A stretch of DNA of 64,000 bases. Origin: Rhizobium sp. BK650. GTDB taxonomy: Bacteria > Pseudomonadota > Alphaproteobacteria > Rhizobiales > Rhizobiaceae. Positions within the stretch are counted from its first letter, which is position 1. Each line of letters opens with the position of its first letter. This document shows, in pieces, positions 18,177 through 27,056 of the stretch. The notes below the pieces were generated by a model that saw nothing but the letters and a program-made list of their open reading frames with translations, had not been told where the DNA came from and made no database searches. The stretch is from NCBI RefSeq assembly GCF_014195325.1, contig NZ_JACIBK010000010.1:1-64000 (forward strand), in the 5' to 3' direction. The translations under genes were made by a program, and so were the position numbers.

Positions 18177-18622
18177 AAAAGCGCTCCCTCGAAGATCGGG
18201 CCCCTGGATCGGCTCAAATGCTCCCATTGGGTAACCCAATGGTCGCAGATGTAACGAGCCATCTTACCCGACATCGACAGTTGTTCAACGTTAGCGAAGC
18301 TGTCGACCCAAATGGACTTGGCGCCAACGAATTTACCCAACGCGATGCAGATTAAACCTGGCGCTGCGCCAGTCGATATAATGACTTTTGGACGAAGGGT
18401 GAACACTATCCGAGCACACTGGATAAGACATTTAGCGACTTGTAAAGGTTTGTCACGATTACAATCATATACAACAAAGCCGTCCGTTTTTTCCGACTGC
18501 TTCAATAGCTCCCGCTTAGTGGTTACAAATGTGACCGGCAAATCTTGTAACGATTCCGATAATAGAAGAAGCTGTTGCCAATGGCCGCCACTCGACGCAA
18601 CGGCCAACACCCCTGATTTCAT
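18173..18622 (-). CDS. pssD: PssD-like glycosyltransferase subunit (Alg14/Cps14F type)
   Basis: 149 residues. Begins with VLAVASSGGHWQQLLLL, the nucleotide-fold motif of the Alg14/PssD family, followed by TFVTT, ISTGAAPG and SIWVDSFANVEQLS. It is the membrane-binding partner of PssE, predicted to transfer glucuronate from UDP-GlcA to lipid-linked glucose. Start ATG preceded by AGAGGA. The ~200-base gap to manC upstream means it may have its own promoter or lie at the end of the pmm-manC transcript. Confidence 0.88.
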   Translation of the reverse strand: MKSGVLAVASSGGHWQQLLLLSESLQDLPVTFVTTKRELLKQSEKTDGFVVYDCNRDKPLQVAKCLIQCARIVFTLRPKVIISTGAAPGLICIALGKFVGAKSIWVDSFANVEQLSMSGKMARYICDHWVTQWEHLSRSRGPIFEGALL

Positions 18623-18819
18623 AACGTTGATCCTCTTTCGTATCTGCTCGATCTTCCAATGCAAGCAACCGTCGTTGCGGTCTCTTAACGATGTCGCGAA
18701 TATCAGCACGCCCGGCGCGCCACTGCAACGCAGCAAACATATTCAAGTCTGCTGCATTGCACAATCGTAGAGAAGCTGCCTGATCCTGCAGAGGTCCTAA
18801 AGACCGCGAAAACTATGGC

Positions 18820-20247
18820 TTAATTTCTACCAAACTCATCCACGATACGAATTATATCGTCTTCGCCGAGATAGGAACCGGTCTGAACCTCGATGAGTTC
18901 CAGCAGAATCTTGCCAGGATTTGCGAGGCGATGGACTTCCCCGAGGGGGATATAGACCGACTCGTTTTCGCGCAACATCTGCACATTGTCGCCGATCGTG
19001 ACTTCGGCCGTTCCCTTCACGACGATCCAGTGCTCGGACCGATGGTGGTGCTTCTGCAGCGACAGCTTTTTTCCGGGCGTCACGAAAATCCGTTTCACCT
19101 GAAAGCGGTCGCCGTTGAAGATCGACGTGTAGCCGCCCCAGGGACGGTAGGAGGTCGGGTGTGTCTCCGTCAGCTTCGACGTCTTTTTCTGACCGGCGAG
19201 CAGCTTAACGAGGTTACCGACTTGCTGGCTTTCCTTCAGCGGGCCGACATAGACGGCATCCTCGCTGGCAATGACTGCTACATCGTCCATGCCCTGAACG
19301 GCGAGATGCACACCATGGGTCATGACGAGGGAGTTACGGGTGTTGACAACAGTGGTGTTGGCAGCGGCAATGTTACCGTTTTCGTCCTGGACGCCGGTTT
19401 TCCATATGGCATCCCAGCTGCCGAGGTCTGACCATTTGAAGGCAGACTGCACGACCACCGCTTTGGACGTTTTTTCCATTATCGCGTAGTCGATGGAGAT
19501 GTCAGGGCTTTTTGCGAATTGCTCAGCATCGAGACGCGTAAAGTCCAGATCGTGCGTCGCGTTTGAAACAGCTTTGCTGGCTGCTTTCAGAACATCCGGT
19601 GCATAGTCCTGCATTTCGGAAAGCAGTTCAGAAACCGGGAACATGAAGATGCCAGAATTCCAGTAGAAGCCGCCGGCGGCAAGCATTTCCTCGGCTTTTT
19701 CGCGAACTGGCTTTTCAACAAAGCGCTTGACTTCGTGGGTACCGCCCGCAAGCTGCTTGCCGACCTCTATATAACCATAGCCGGTTGCCGGCTCCGTCGG
19801 CGTGATGCCGAAGGTGACGAGCTTGCCGTTTATGGCCGCATCCCGTGCTATACGAATGGCATCGAAATAGGCTTGGTCGGCCAGAATTTCGTGATCGGAT
19901 GCCAGCATCTGGATGATTGCGTCTTTACCGAAATGCTCGGAAGCCAGTCTTGCAGCCGCTGCCACTGCCGCAGCCGTATTGCGAGCGACAGGCTCCAGCA
20001 ACACAGCGGTGAGGCGAATATCGAGTTCGCGGGCCTGTTCCGCAACGAGGAAGCGGAAATCCTCATTCGTCACGACGACGGGAGCCTCGTAAAGCGCCGG
20101 ATCGGCAACGCGGATCAGTGTTTCCTGAAACAGCGTCTTGTCTCCGACGAACTGGATGAACTGCTTCGGGGCTGTTGCGCGTGAGAGTGGCCACAGACGT
20201 GTGCCCTTGCCACCAGCCATGATCACGGGGACGATTTTCTGTGTCAT
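18820..20247 (-). CDS. manC: Mannose-1-phosphate guanylyltransferase / mannose-6-phosphate isomerase
   Basis: 475 residues, a two-domain enzyme making GDP-mannose. N-terminal pyrophosphorylase signature GGKGTRLWPLSR near residue 10, RFVEKP in the middle, and a C-terminal cupin with KHHHRSEHWIVVKG for the isomerase-like activity. Full length. The start was placed at the ATG behind GAGGTAG; an earlier in-frame ATG ten codons up has no ribosome site. It lies 43 bases downstream of the phosphomannomutase gene, so the two form an operon that feeds mannose into the EPS. A decayed copy of its 3' part lies at 3.8-3.9 kb. Confidence 0.95.
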   Translation of the reverse strand: MTQKIVPVIMAGGKGTRLWPLSRATAPKQFIQFVGDKTLFQETLIRVADPALYEAPVVVTNEDFRFLVAEQARELDIRLTAVLLEPVARNTAAAVAAAARLASEHFGKDAIIQMLASDHEILADQAYFDAIRIARDAAINGKLVTFGITPTEPATGYGYIEVGKQLAGGTHEVKRFVEKPVREKAEEMLAAGGFYWNSGIFMFPVSELLSEMQDYAPDVLKAASKAVSNATHDLDFTRLDAEQFAKSPDISIDYAIMEKTSKAVVVQSAFKWSDLGSWDAIWKTGVQDENGNIAAANTTVVNTRNSLVMTHGVHLAVQGMDDVAVIASEDAVYVGPLKESQQVGNLVKLLAGQKKTSKLTETHPTSYRPWGGYTSIFNGDRFQVKRIFVTPGKKLSLQKHHHRSEHWIVVKGTAEVTIGDNVQMLRENESVYIPLGEVHRLANPGKILLELIEVQTGSYLGEDDIIRIVDEFGRN

Positions 20248-20290
20248 AGGATGTTCTACCTCGAAATGAACGGCCACATTTGTCGCATGA

Positions 20291-21715
20291 TTAGCGCGCT
20301 TCTGCCCAGCGCCTAATTCGGGTCAATCCCGCATTCAAAAGGCTCACGGCGGCTGCCGCATCTCCGGCTTCTACGTAACACCGCATTTCAGGTGCGTTGC
20401 CGGACGGACGGAAATGAATGATGCGACCGTCGCGCAATATCACGCGCAAACCGTCAATATCACTTTTCGAACCGACCTCACCAATGGGCTGCAGGAATTC
20501 TGTCAGGTTAGTGTCCGATCCATGCAGGTAGGCCATCAATGCTGTGCTGGTTTCGAGCGGAAAATTCTCAAGACGGTCTGCCGCCGCAAAGGGCAGTTTA
20601 TATGAGGCGGCAATGATCGAAAGCGGCTCTTTGCGAATTGCGGCAAGCGAAAGCGTTGCCAGCATCGGCAGGAAGCAATCGCGTGTGGGCAGCGCCCGCA
20701 CGCTGCGCCCGTTGATATCGAAGGACGTTGCTGTCAGTAGCCCGCCATTTGCCTCGAAGCCCATGACCAGGTCCTTGCCTGCTGCGACGGCCTCTTCCAT
20801 GCCGGCGATCACGAAGGGAGAGCCAACGCGAGTGCGGACAACGTTGAAAGGCCCTGCTGCCTCGATGCCGGAATTGGAGGTGACCGGCGTAACGACAGTA
20901 TGGGCTCCCAGGAAGTTGGCTGCGATAATCCCGAGAAGATCGCCGCGCAGCGGCACCCCGGTTTCGTCAGCAACCAAGGGGCGGTCGCCGTCGCCATCGG
21001 TGGAGACAATCGCGTCGAGGCCATGTGTAGAGGCCCAACTCTTCAGAAGTGCGATCGTCTCTTCCGAAACAGCTTCGGTATCGACCGGAATGAAGGTTTT
21101 GGACCGGCCAAAGGCGACGACCTCTGCACCGTAGTAGGCGAGGATATCGACCATAAGGTCGCGGGCGACAGTGCTGTGCTGATAGACGCCGATCTTCATC
21201 CCAGCAAGCGCGGCTTCAGGCAAGAGGGCTGTATTGCGCTCGAAAAACAGCTGCAGGCAATGCGCAGAGTGATCTTCGAAGGGAGCTGGCGTGCTGATGA
21301 CAGCGTCGCCTGCGGCTTCGATTTCGGCTGCCAACCGGGTAATGGCAACTTCGTCCGCTTTGTCGATCTCGCCGTCGGGACGGTAGAACTTGATGCCATT
21401 GCGGTCAGCTGGAATATGCGAACCCGTTATCATCAGGCATGCGGCCCTTCTCTCGAGGCCATAAAGCGCAAGGGCCGGCGTGGGAACGGTTTTGCAGTCG
21501 AAAAGTTTAAAACCTAAGCTTGCGAGCGCCCCCGCACAGTTGCCTGCGATTTCTGGGCTGGAGCCGCGGAAGTCACGCCCGATCAGGATGACATCGTCCT
21601 GTTCTGCTTTCTTGCTCTGCAACAGATATCTGCCGAAAGCCGTAGCATAAAGCGCCGACGACCGTCCCTTGAGATCCGCCGACAGACCGCGAAGGCCGCT
21701 TGTTCCAAACTTCAT
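20291..21715 (-). CDS. manB: Phosphomannomutase (alpha-D-phosphohexomutase family)
   Basis: 474 residues. MKFGTSGLRG at the N-terminus, the phosphoserine loop in MITGSHIPADRNG, the metal loop DGDGDRPL and the phosphate-binding PSGNAPEMRCY near the end identify a phosphohexomutase. The TGSH and genomic pairing with manC point to mannose-6-P to mannose-1-P conversion (NoeK-like). The start at the ATG preceded by GAGGATG with ~6-base spacing is preferred over two upstream in-frame ATGs. Confidence 0.9.
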   Translation of the reverse strand: MKFGTSGLRGLSADLKGRSSALYATAFGRYLLQSKKAEQDDVILIGRDFRGSSPEIAGNCAGALASLGFKLFDCKTVPTPALALYGLERRAACLMITGSHIPADRNGIKFYRPDGEIDKADEVAITRLAAEIEAAGDAVISTPAPFEDHSAHCLQLFFERNTALLPEAALAGMKIGVYQHSTVARDLMVDILAYYGAEVVAFGRSKTFIPVDTEAVSEETIALLKSWASTHGLDAIVSTDGDGDRPLVADETGVPLRGDLLGIIAANFLGAHTVVTPVTSNSGIEAAGPFNVVRTRVGSPFVIAGMEEAVAAGKDLVMGFEANGGLLTATSFDINGRSVRALPTRDCFLPMLATLSLAAIRKEPLSIIAASYKLPFAAADRLENFPLETSTALMAYLHGSDTNLTEFLQPIGEVGSKSDIDGLRVILRDGRIIHFRPSGNAPEMRCYVEAGDAAAAVSLLNAGLTRIRRWAEAR

Positions 21716-21817
21716 GCGAAACATCCTCGCGCTGTGATCGGCCGTTTCTACCGCGTTGATTTGCTTTGTAAACAGCAAAATCAGGAGATAGTTAAGCCCG
21801 GCTGGCGGCATAAGCAA

Positions 21818-21931
21818 AGTATTGCCATCTTTTGAGTATTGTTGCTAGCGATTTTGCCAATACTAATAGATTTCCGACTTATGACAGTTGCTCCCTACTC
21901 GAGATTGGCAATATCCACTGTGACTATTGCC
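21818..21931. promoter_or_regulatory. Cluster of five TATTGCC-like motifs between pmm-manC and ung
   Basis: TATTGCC or a close variant occurs five times in 114 bases: forward at 21820, 21837 (TATTGTT) and 21925, and on the other strand at 21856-21862 and 21907-21913. AGTATTG (21835) and CAATACT (21858) make a 7-bp inverted repeat. The density suggests binding sites for a regulator of the pmm promoter or of ung; which protein is unknown. Confidence 0.35.
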
Positions 21932-22004
21932 GTGTTGCAGGTTCGCGCATTTTTGCTAGAACGGCTATCCTAAATCAGGTGTGTTGATCCCGGAGGTGTG
22001 CGTC

Positions 22005-22697
22005 GTGAGCGAGACGTCAGTCACTCTAGATGAGAGCTGGAAGGCGGCTCTCGCCGGCGAGTTCGCAAGTCCCTATATGCAGCAGCTTAAGATCTTCCTG
22101 CTGGAGCAGAAGGAACTCGGCCGGCGGATATTTCCCCGAGGAAGTGAATATTTCCGAGCCCTAGACCTGACCCCGCTTGCGAAGGTTAAAATCGTAATCC
22201 TCGGGCAGGATCCTTATCATGGCGTGGGGCAAGCGCACGGGCTCTGTTTCAGCGTGCGGCCGGGCGTGCGTATACCGCCCTCTCTCATAAATATTTACAA
22301 GGAGCTGGAGACGGATCTCGGTATTCCACCGGCGCGGCACGGCTTTCTGGAACATTGGGCTCGGCAGGGAGTGCTGCTGCTGAATAGCGTGCTGACAGTG
22401 GAGGAATCTCAGGCTGCCTCGCATCAGGGCAAAGGCTGGGAGCGATTTACCGACGCCGTCATCCGCAAGGTAAATGAAGATTGCGATGCTGCCGTTTTCA
22501 TGCTCTGGGGTTCCTATGCTCAAAAGAAGGCGACTTTCGTTGATGAAAGGCGTCATCTGGTGCTGAAAGCGCCTCATCCGTCGCCGCTTTCAGCGCATAA
22601 CGGTTTTTTCGGATCCCGGCATTTCTCGAAGGCGAACGCGTTTCTCCAGTCGCATGGCCGAGAGCCTATCGACTGGCAGCTTCCCGCCAGTCCTTGA
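22005..22697 (+). CDS. ung: Uracil-DNA glycosylase (family 1)
   Basis: 230 residues. Removes uracil from DNA in base-excision repair. The catalytic-water motif GQDPYHGVGQAHGLCFSV with the key Asp, and the minor-groove loop HPSPLSAHNGFFGSRHFSKAN are both intact. The start is the GTG at 22005, with GGAGG 8 bases upstream; in-frame GTG codons further up would overlap this ribosome site. It is a housekeeping gene inserted between EPS precursor and EPS export genes. Confidence 0.95.
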   Translation: MSETSVTLDESWKAALAGEFASPYMQQLKIFLLEQKELGRRIFPRGSEYFRALDLTPLAKVKIVILGQDPYHGVGQAHGLCFSVRPGVRIPPSLINIYKELETDLGIPPARHGFLEHWARQGVLLLNSVLTVEESQAASHQGKGWERFTDAVIRKVNEDCDAAVFMLWGSYAQKKATFVDERRHLVLKAPHPSPLSAHNGFFGSRHFSKANAFLQSHGREPIDWQLPASP

Positions 22698-22824
22698 ACG
22701 CTTACACGTTGTCGTTCACAAAATAGAGACAATGCGTGTCAGCTTGCCGGGCTATGAGAAACGGATCGAGAGGCTCATCTAAGACCCATCGAAAGCCCGC
22801 CGATGCGGGTAGAAAGGGTCTCAA

Positions 22825-23757
22825 ATGCTCGATCAAATCAAGGGTCTGCACCACGTCACATCGATGGCGGAGGATGCTCGCACCAATAATCAGTTCTTCA
22901 CCAATGCGCTGGGCCTGCGCCGCGTCAAGAAGACAGTCAATTTCGACGCTCCGGATGTCTATCACCTCTATTACGGTGACGAGACCGGGGCGCCTGGCAC
23001 GATTATGACCTATTTCCCCTTCCCGAAGATGCCGCAGGGCCGCCCGGGCACCGGCGAGGTTGGCACCACGGTATTCTCCGTCCCGCAAGGCTCACTCGGC
23101 TTCTGGAGCGATCGCTTGGTGAAGCTTAACGTTGGTGGCCTCAAAGCAGAGGAGGCTTTCGGTGAAAAGCGCCTGAATTTTGCTGGTCCCGATGGAGACG
23201 GATTCGCCCTTGTCGAGGTGAAGGACGATACCCGCGCTCCTTGGACGCATGGTGGCATCAGCGAAGATCATGCCATCCGCGGCTTCCACTCCGTTGTCAT
23301 GCGGTTGAGGGACGACGGCGCCACCGCCGAACTTCTGAAGTTCATGGGGTATGAGGTTCAGGAAGAACGAGACGGCGTTAAGCGGTTCATCATGCCCGGC
23401 GGCAACGGCGCGCACCTCGTCGATCTCGAGACCATGCCTAACATCGCCCGCGCACTTCCGGGTGCTGGTTCCGTCCACCACGTCGCCTTCGCTGTCGAAA
23501 ACCGCGAAAAGCAGCTTGAGGTGCGCAAGGCGCTGATGGACACGGGCTATCAGGTTACGCCGGTCATCGACCGCGACTACTTCTGGGCGATCTATTTCCG
23601 CACGCCGGGCGGTGTGCTGTTCGAGGTCGCAACCAACGAGCCTGGTTTCGATCGCGACGAGGATACAGCCCATCTGGGCGAGGCATTGAAGCTGCCGCAA
23701 CAGCATGCTCATCTGCGCGCTCTTATCGAGCAGCATCTGCAGCCCCTCGAAGCGTAA
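22825..23757 (+). CDS. Ring-cleaving dioxygenase of the VOC superfamily (MhqO/MhqA-like)
   Basis: 310 residues formed by two pairs of VOC modules. LHHVTSMAEDA near residue 8, VHHVAFAVEN near residue 213 and LFEVATNEPGFDRDED near 270 provide the 2-His-1-Glu metal site. The closest known group is the hydroquinone-specific extradiol dioxygenases involved in quinone detoxification. The esterase gene follows after 14 bases, the same pairing as in the mhq operons of Bacillus. Start ATG after AAAGGG. Confidence 0.85.
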   Translation: MLDQIKGLHHVTSMAEDARTNNQFFTNALGLRRVKKTVNFDAPDVYHLYYGDETGAPGTIMTYFPFPKMPQGRPGTGEVGTTVFSVPQGSLGFWSDRLVKLNVGGLKAEEAFGEKRLNFAGPDGDGFALVEVKDDTRAPWTHGGISEDHAIRGFHSVVMRLRDDGATAELLKFMGYEVQEERDGVKRFIMPGGNGAHLVDLETMPNIARALPGAGSVHHVAFAVENREKQLEVRKALMDTGYQVTPVIDRDYFWAIYFRTPGGVLFEVATNEPGFDRDEDTAHLGEALKLPQQHAHLRALIEQHLQPLEA

Positions 23758-23771
23758 TTGGAGCTAGATCA

Positions 23772-24380
23772 ATGACCGAAAATGGCTATGTGCACCGGCT
23801 GCATGCCGGTGCACCCGGCAATCCTATCCTTTTCGTACTTCACGGGACGGGTGGCGACGAGAATCAATTCTTCAATTTCGGCAGGCGATTGTTGCCGCAA
23901 GCGACCGTCGTTTCGCCACGTGGCGATGTCTCTGAATATGGGGCAGCCCGATTTTTCAAACGCACGGGGGAGGGTGTCTATGACATGGCTGACCTTGCGC
24001 GGGCGACCGAAAAGATGAGCGGCTATGTGCAGGATTTGGCGGCAGCACATAACGCATCCACAATTCTCGGGTTGGGATTTTCGAACGGCGCCAACATTCT
24101 GGCGAACGTGCTTATCGAGAATGGCCTGTTCGATGCGGCAGCTCTGCTCCATCCGCTCATCCCGTTCCGGCCACGTGCTAATCCTGATCTTGTCGGCCGC
24201 AGGATATTAATTACGGCAGGCCAGCGTGATCCGATTTCACCGGTCGCCTTGACCGAAGCGCTTTCCTCATATTTCGAGGGTCAGAATGCGCAAGTGCAGA
24301 CGGTATGGCACTCGGGAGGACACGACATCCGGCCCAATGAGATCGAGGCCATCGGCGCGTTCTTCTCGGGACTGATGTGA
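23772..24380 (+). CDS. Alpha/beta-hydrolase (MhqD/phospholipase-carboxylesterase family)
   Basis: 202 residues. Oxyanion strand ILFVLHGTGGDENQFF, nucleophile elbow GLGFSNGAN (Ser), acid in GQRDPISP and His in WHSGGHDI: a complete catalytic triad. ATG after GGAG. Co-transcribed with the upstream dioxygenase; together probably a quinone or aromatic-compound detoxification pair. The transcript ends at the strong palindrome that follows. Confidence 0.87.
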   Translation: MTENGYVHRLHAGAPGNPILFVLHGTGGDENQFFNFGRRLLPQATVVSPRGDVSEYGAARFFKRTGEGVYDMADLARATEKMSGYVQDLAAAHNASTILGLGFSNGANILANVLIENGLFDAAALLHPLIPFRPRANPDLVGRRILITAGQRDPISPVALTEALSSYFEGQNAQVQTVWHSGGHDIRPNEIEAIGAFFSGLM

Positions 24381-24384
24381 TAAA

Positions 24385-24418
24385 AAAATTATGCGGCGAA
24401 TTCGCCGCATAATTTTTC
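24385..24418. terminator. Bidirectional intrinsic terminator (perfect 34-base palindrome)
   Basis: A perfect 17-bp inverted repeat, A-rich on the left and T-rich on the right, centred on GGCGAATTCGCC. It starts 5 bases after the esterase stop and ends 24 bases before the tyrosine-kinase stop on the other strand, so it can end both convergent transcripts. Confidence 0.92.
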
Positions 24419-24441
24419 TAGATTTCGCTCGATAAGCGCAT

Positions 24442-26718
24442 TTACGCTTCGTGATAATAGGCGGAGTAGCGATTGTAATAATACTCGCCGGAACCATAGG
24501 AGCGATAAAGCTTCAGCTTCTCCGTATCGACCTTGTTCAAGACGACGCCGATGCATTTTTGCATGAGTTCTGGCTGAACCGCGAAGGTCGTGCGAACGAC
24601 GCGCCGTGATGTGCGGCCCCACTCGATGACGGCCAAGGAAGCATCCAGCATCGGGCTGATTGCGCGGGCATCGACGACCGGTCCTACCGGTGGCAGGTCG
24701 AGAACAATGTAGTCGAAATGCGCTTTCAGTTCTTCCAGCATATTTGCCATAATGGGCGAAGAGAGCAGATCGGAGGAATGGGGCACGCGACGCTTGACCA
24801 CGGCCGGCAGGAAGGCGAGCTTTGTCTTGCTGTCGAGAAGCAGCAGATCCTTGAGCGGCTTTCCTTCCAGCAATGCCTCCAGAATGCCTAGTTCGGCATG
24901 CCGACCGATGGCGCGTGTTGCTCCTGGGTTACGAAGGTCGGCATCGATCAGAAGGGTGCGAGCACCCTGCATTGCGAGAAGCTGCGACAGATTGGTTGCG
25001 ACTGTGGATTTACCTTCGCCGGGAAGGCATGAGATAATGCCGATGACCTTACAGGGCGAACTAGTGTTCTCCATGTCGACAGCAATCTTCGCACTGCGCA
25101 TAGTCTCGGCGAAAGCCGAGAGCGGATGATTGACTACGTAGTTGTTAACCCCGCCACCATTTATCACCGCTCGAACTGCTTCCCGCTCGCTACTCACATC
25201 GCTGGCGGCTTCCTTGGCGTCGATCGCCGGTACATGGCCAATATATTCCAGCGAGAGCACCTCCCGAACCTGCTCGCCAGTTCGGAAGAAACGATCCCGG
25301 AATTCGCGGAAGGCGCCTATGCCGCCCCCAACGACTGCACCGAACGCCATGGCGAGCGCGAGGACCAGTGGCTTCTTCGGTGCGCTCGGCGACGTTGGCA
25401 CCTGCCCCTTGGTGATGATACGAGCCTCAGTTATCGGGAAGGACTGCTGTTGCGTCGCTTCCTGGAAACGTTGGAGGAAAGTCTGGTAAAGGTTGCGATA
25501 GGTTTCTGCCGTACGCTCAAGTTCGCGCAGTTGGACTTGGGTCTCGCCGGCATTCGCCGCCACGCCGGTCGCCTGTGCTACACTATCCTGAAGAGATTTC
25601 TCACGGCTCAGTGCGACTTGAAGTTCGCTCTGATAGCTTTCCGCGATACGATTTAGCTCTTCGAACATCAGCCGTTGATATTCCGCCATTTCGCTACGCA
25701 ATCGAACCGCCTGGACATGATCGGGTCCTAGTCGAGCCGAAATATCGGCTTCTATTTTGGACGCCTCCAAGTACTTCTTGCGGAGATCATTCGAGATCGA
25801 GCTATCGAGAACGTCGGTTACAATTGCGTCGGTCCGCTTACTATCAATGATCGATTTTACGCGCTCATACTTGGCGCGTGCCTTGGCGGTTTCGGCTTGC
25901 GCGGTGATCAATTGCGTCGTCAGTTCCGAAAGCTGCTGGTCGCTCAAAAGCTGATATTGCCCGCCAGTTGAGACAAGTCCATTTGCTGTGCGAAACTTCT
26001 GAACGGCAAGATCTGAGTCGAGTGCCTTTTGTTTGAGTTCGTCGATACGCTCCTGCAACCAGTCGCTGGCGCGACGTGTGGCGTCATATTTCGAGTTCAA
26101 TTTGTCGACGAGGTAGGCTTCGGCGATCGACGTAGCGATCTGTGAGGCAAGCTCCGGGGATGTCGAAGTGTAGCTAATGGAGAGCGCGTACGAACGACCT
26201 ATCCTCTCAACGTCCATATTCTCGATGATGTCGTCGGCAGCGTCACGTCGTCTAGTGTCAGCGTCATCAGCGACAACATCGTCACTCGCAAACCAAGTGC
26301 GAAAGTTAAGGAGCGAACGAACGAAGCTTATGGGCGAAGTGGCAGGTGAAGAGAAGTCCGGATTGTCGAGAAGCTTGAGTTTGTCGACGACCGCCAAGCT
26401 GATGGAATCGGACTTAAAGAGCTCCACTTCACTCAGCACAGATGCATCGTCTTCTACCGGCACACCTACGTTAGAGAGCTGGTTAACAATCTCACTGTTG
26501 CCTCGGTCTATAAGAACGCTTGTAAAAGCGGTGTAACGCGGAACCGCAGTGACGATATAAACCAATCCCAGTACTGCAAAAAGAACGACACATGTTCCGA
26601 AGACCCGCCATTGGCGCCGGGCGATTGCAATGAGTCGCTCAACATCGATGACTTCGCTCGTTTCTGTCTTTTCCCAATCTTCATCGGCATGAGGCGAGAC
26701 TTTATCTGGCGATAGCAA
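24442..26718 (-). CDS. Polysaccharide co-polymerase / tyrosine autokinase (Wzc/ExoP/PssP type)
   Basis: 758 residues in the inner membrane. Helices at ~41-59 and ~451-470 flank a periplasmic Wzz domain with coiled-coil stretches (~200-420). The cytoplasmic BY-kinase has Walker A (CLPGEGKST, ~564-572), Walker A' (LLIDADLRNP, ~589-598) and Walker B (IVLDLPP, ~671-677). The tail carries eight tyrosines in its last 23 residues (EYYYNRYSAYYHEA), the autophosphorylation cluster. It controls chain length and couples to the Wza-type channel. The start is TTG with GGAGG 7 bases upstream; no better ATG exists before the first helix. No low-molecular-weight tyrosine phosphatase is seen nearby. Confidence 0.92.
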   Translation of the reverse strand: MLSPDKVSPHADEDWEKTETSEVIDVERLIAIARRQWRVFGTCVVLFAVLGLVYIVTAVPRYTAFTSVLIDRGNSEIVNQLSNVGVPVEDDASVLSEVELFKSDSISLAVVDKLKLLDNPDFSSPATSPISFVRSLLNFRTWFASDDVVADDADTRRRDAADDIIENMDVERIGRSYALSISYTSTSPELASQIATSIAEAYLVDKLNSKYDATRRASDWLQERIDELKQKALDSDLAVQKFRTANGLVSTGGQYQLLSDQQLSELTTQLITAQAETAKARAKYERVKSIIDSKRTDAIVTDVLDSSISNDLRKKYLEASKIEADISARLGPDHVQAVRLRSEMAEYQRLMFEELNRIAESYQSELQVALSREKSLQDSVAQATGVAANAGETQVQLRELERTAETYRNLYQTFLQRFQEATQQQSFPITEARIITKGQVPTSPSAPKKPLVLALAMAFGAVVGGGIGAFREFRDRFFRTGEQVREVLSLEYIGHVPAIDAKEAASDVSSEREAVRAVINGGGVNNYVVNHPLSAFAETMRSAKIAVDMENTSSPCKVIGIISCLPGEGKSTVATNLSQLLAMQGARTLLIDADLRNPGATRAIGRHAELGILEALLEGKPLKDLLLLDSKTKLAFLPAVVKRRVPHSSDLLSSPIMANMLEELKAHFDYIVLDLPPVGPVVDARAISPMLDASLAVIEWGRTSRRVVRTTFAVQPELMQKCIGVVLNKVDTEKLKLYRSYGSGEYYYNRYSAYYHEA

Positions 26719-27056
26719 TTTGGGCCTCCGTTAGCAAACCAGTCGAAGCCAATCTAAAACCGGCGATCGAGCGTAAGCAATGCAATCTGTCGTACTGTGC
26801 GTAGCGCTGCCATTAACATTCCCCGCTAGAAAAACGCAATCCTATTGAGCTTCCTCATCTAAATCCTTTGCGATGAGCGAACCGAAAACGTAGGATCGGT
26901 GCGCTTTGGTCTTCGTAGGCTCGTACGCTACAGCATTCTTCGCTGCAGTGCAAAAAAACAGCGGCCGGCTAGATCACTTTTTTCAAAATAGGCTACCCAC
27001 TCCAGCAGATGTCGCAGTGCAGTGGTTGGGAGCCTTCACCAGTTCGGGAATTTCAT
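26719..27056. other. Divergent intergenic region
   Basis: Between the tyrosine-kinase gene and the SGNH hydrolase gene; promoters for both should lie here. No clear operator or structured RNA seen. Confidence 0.3.
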
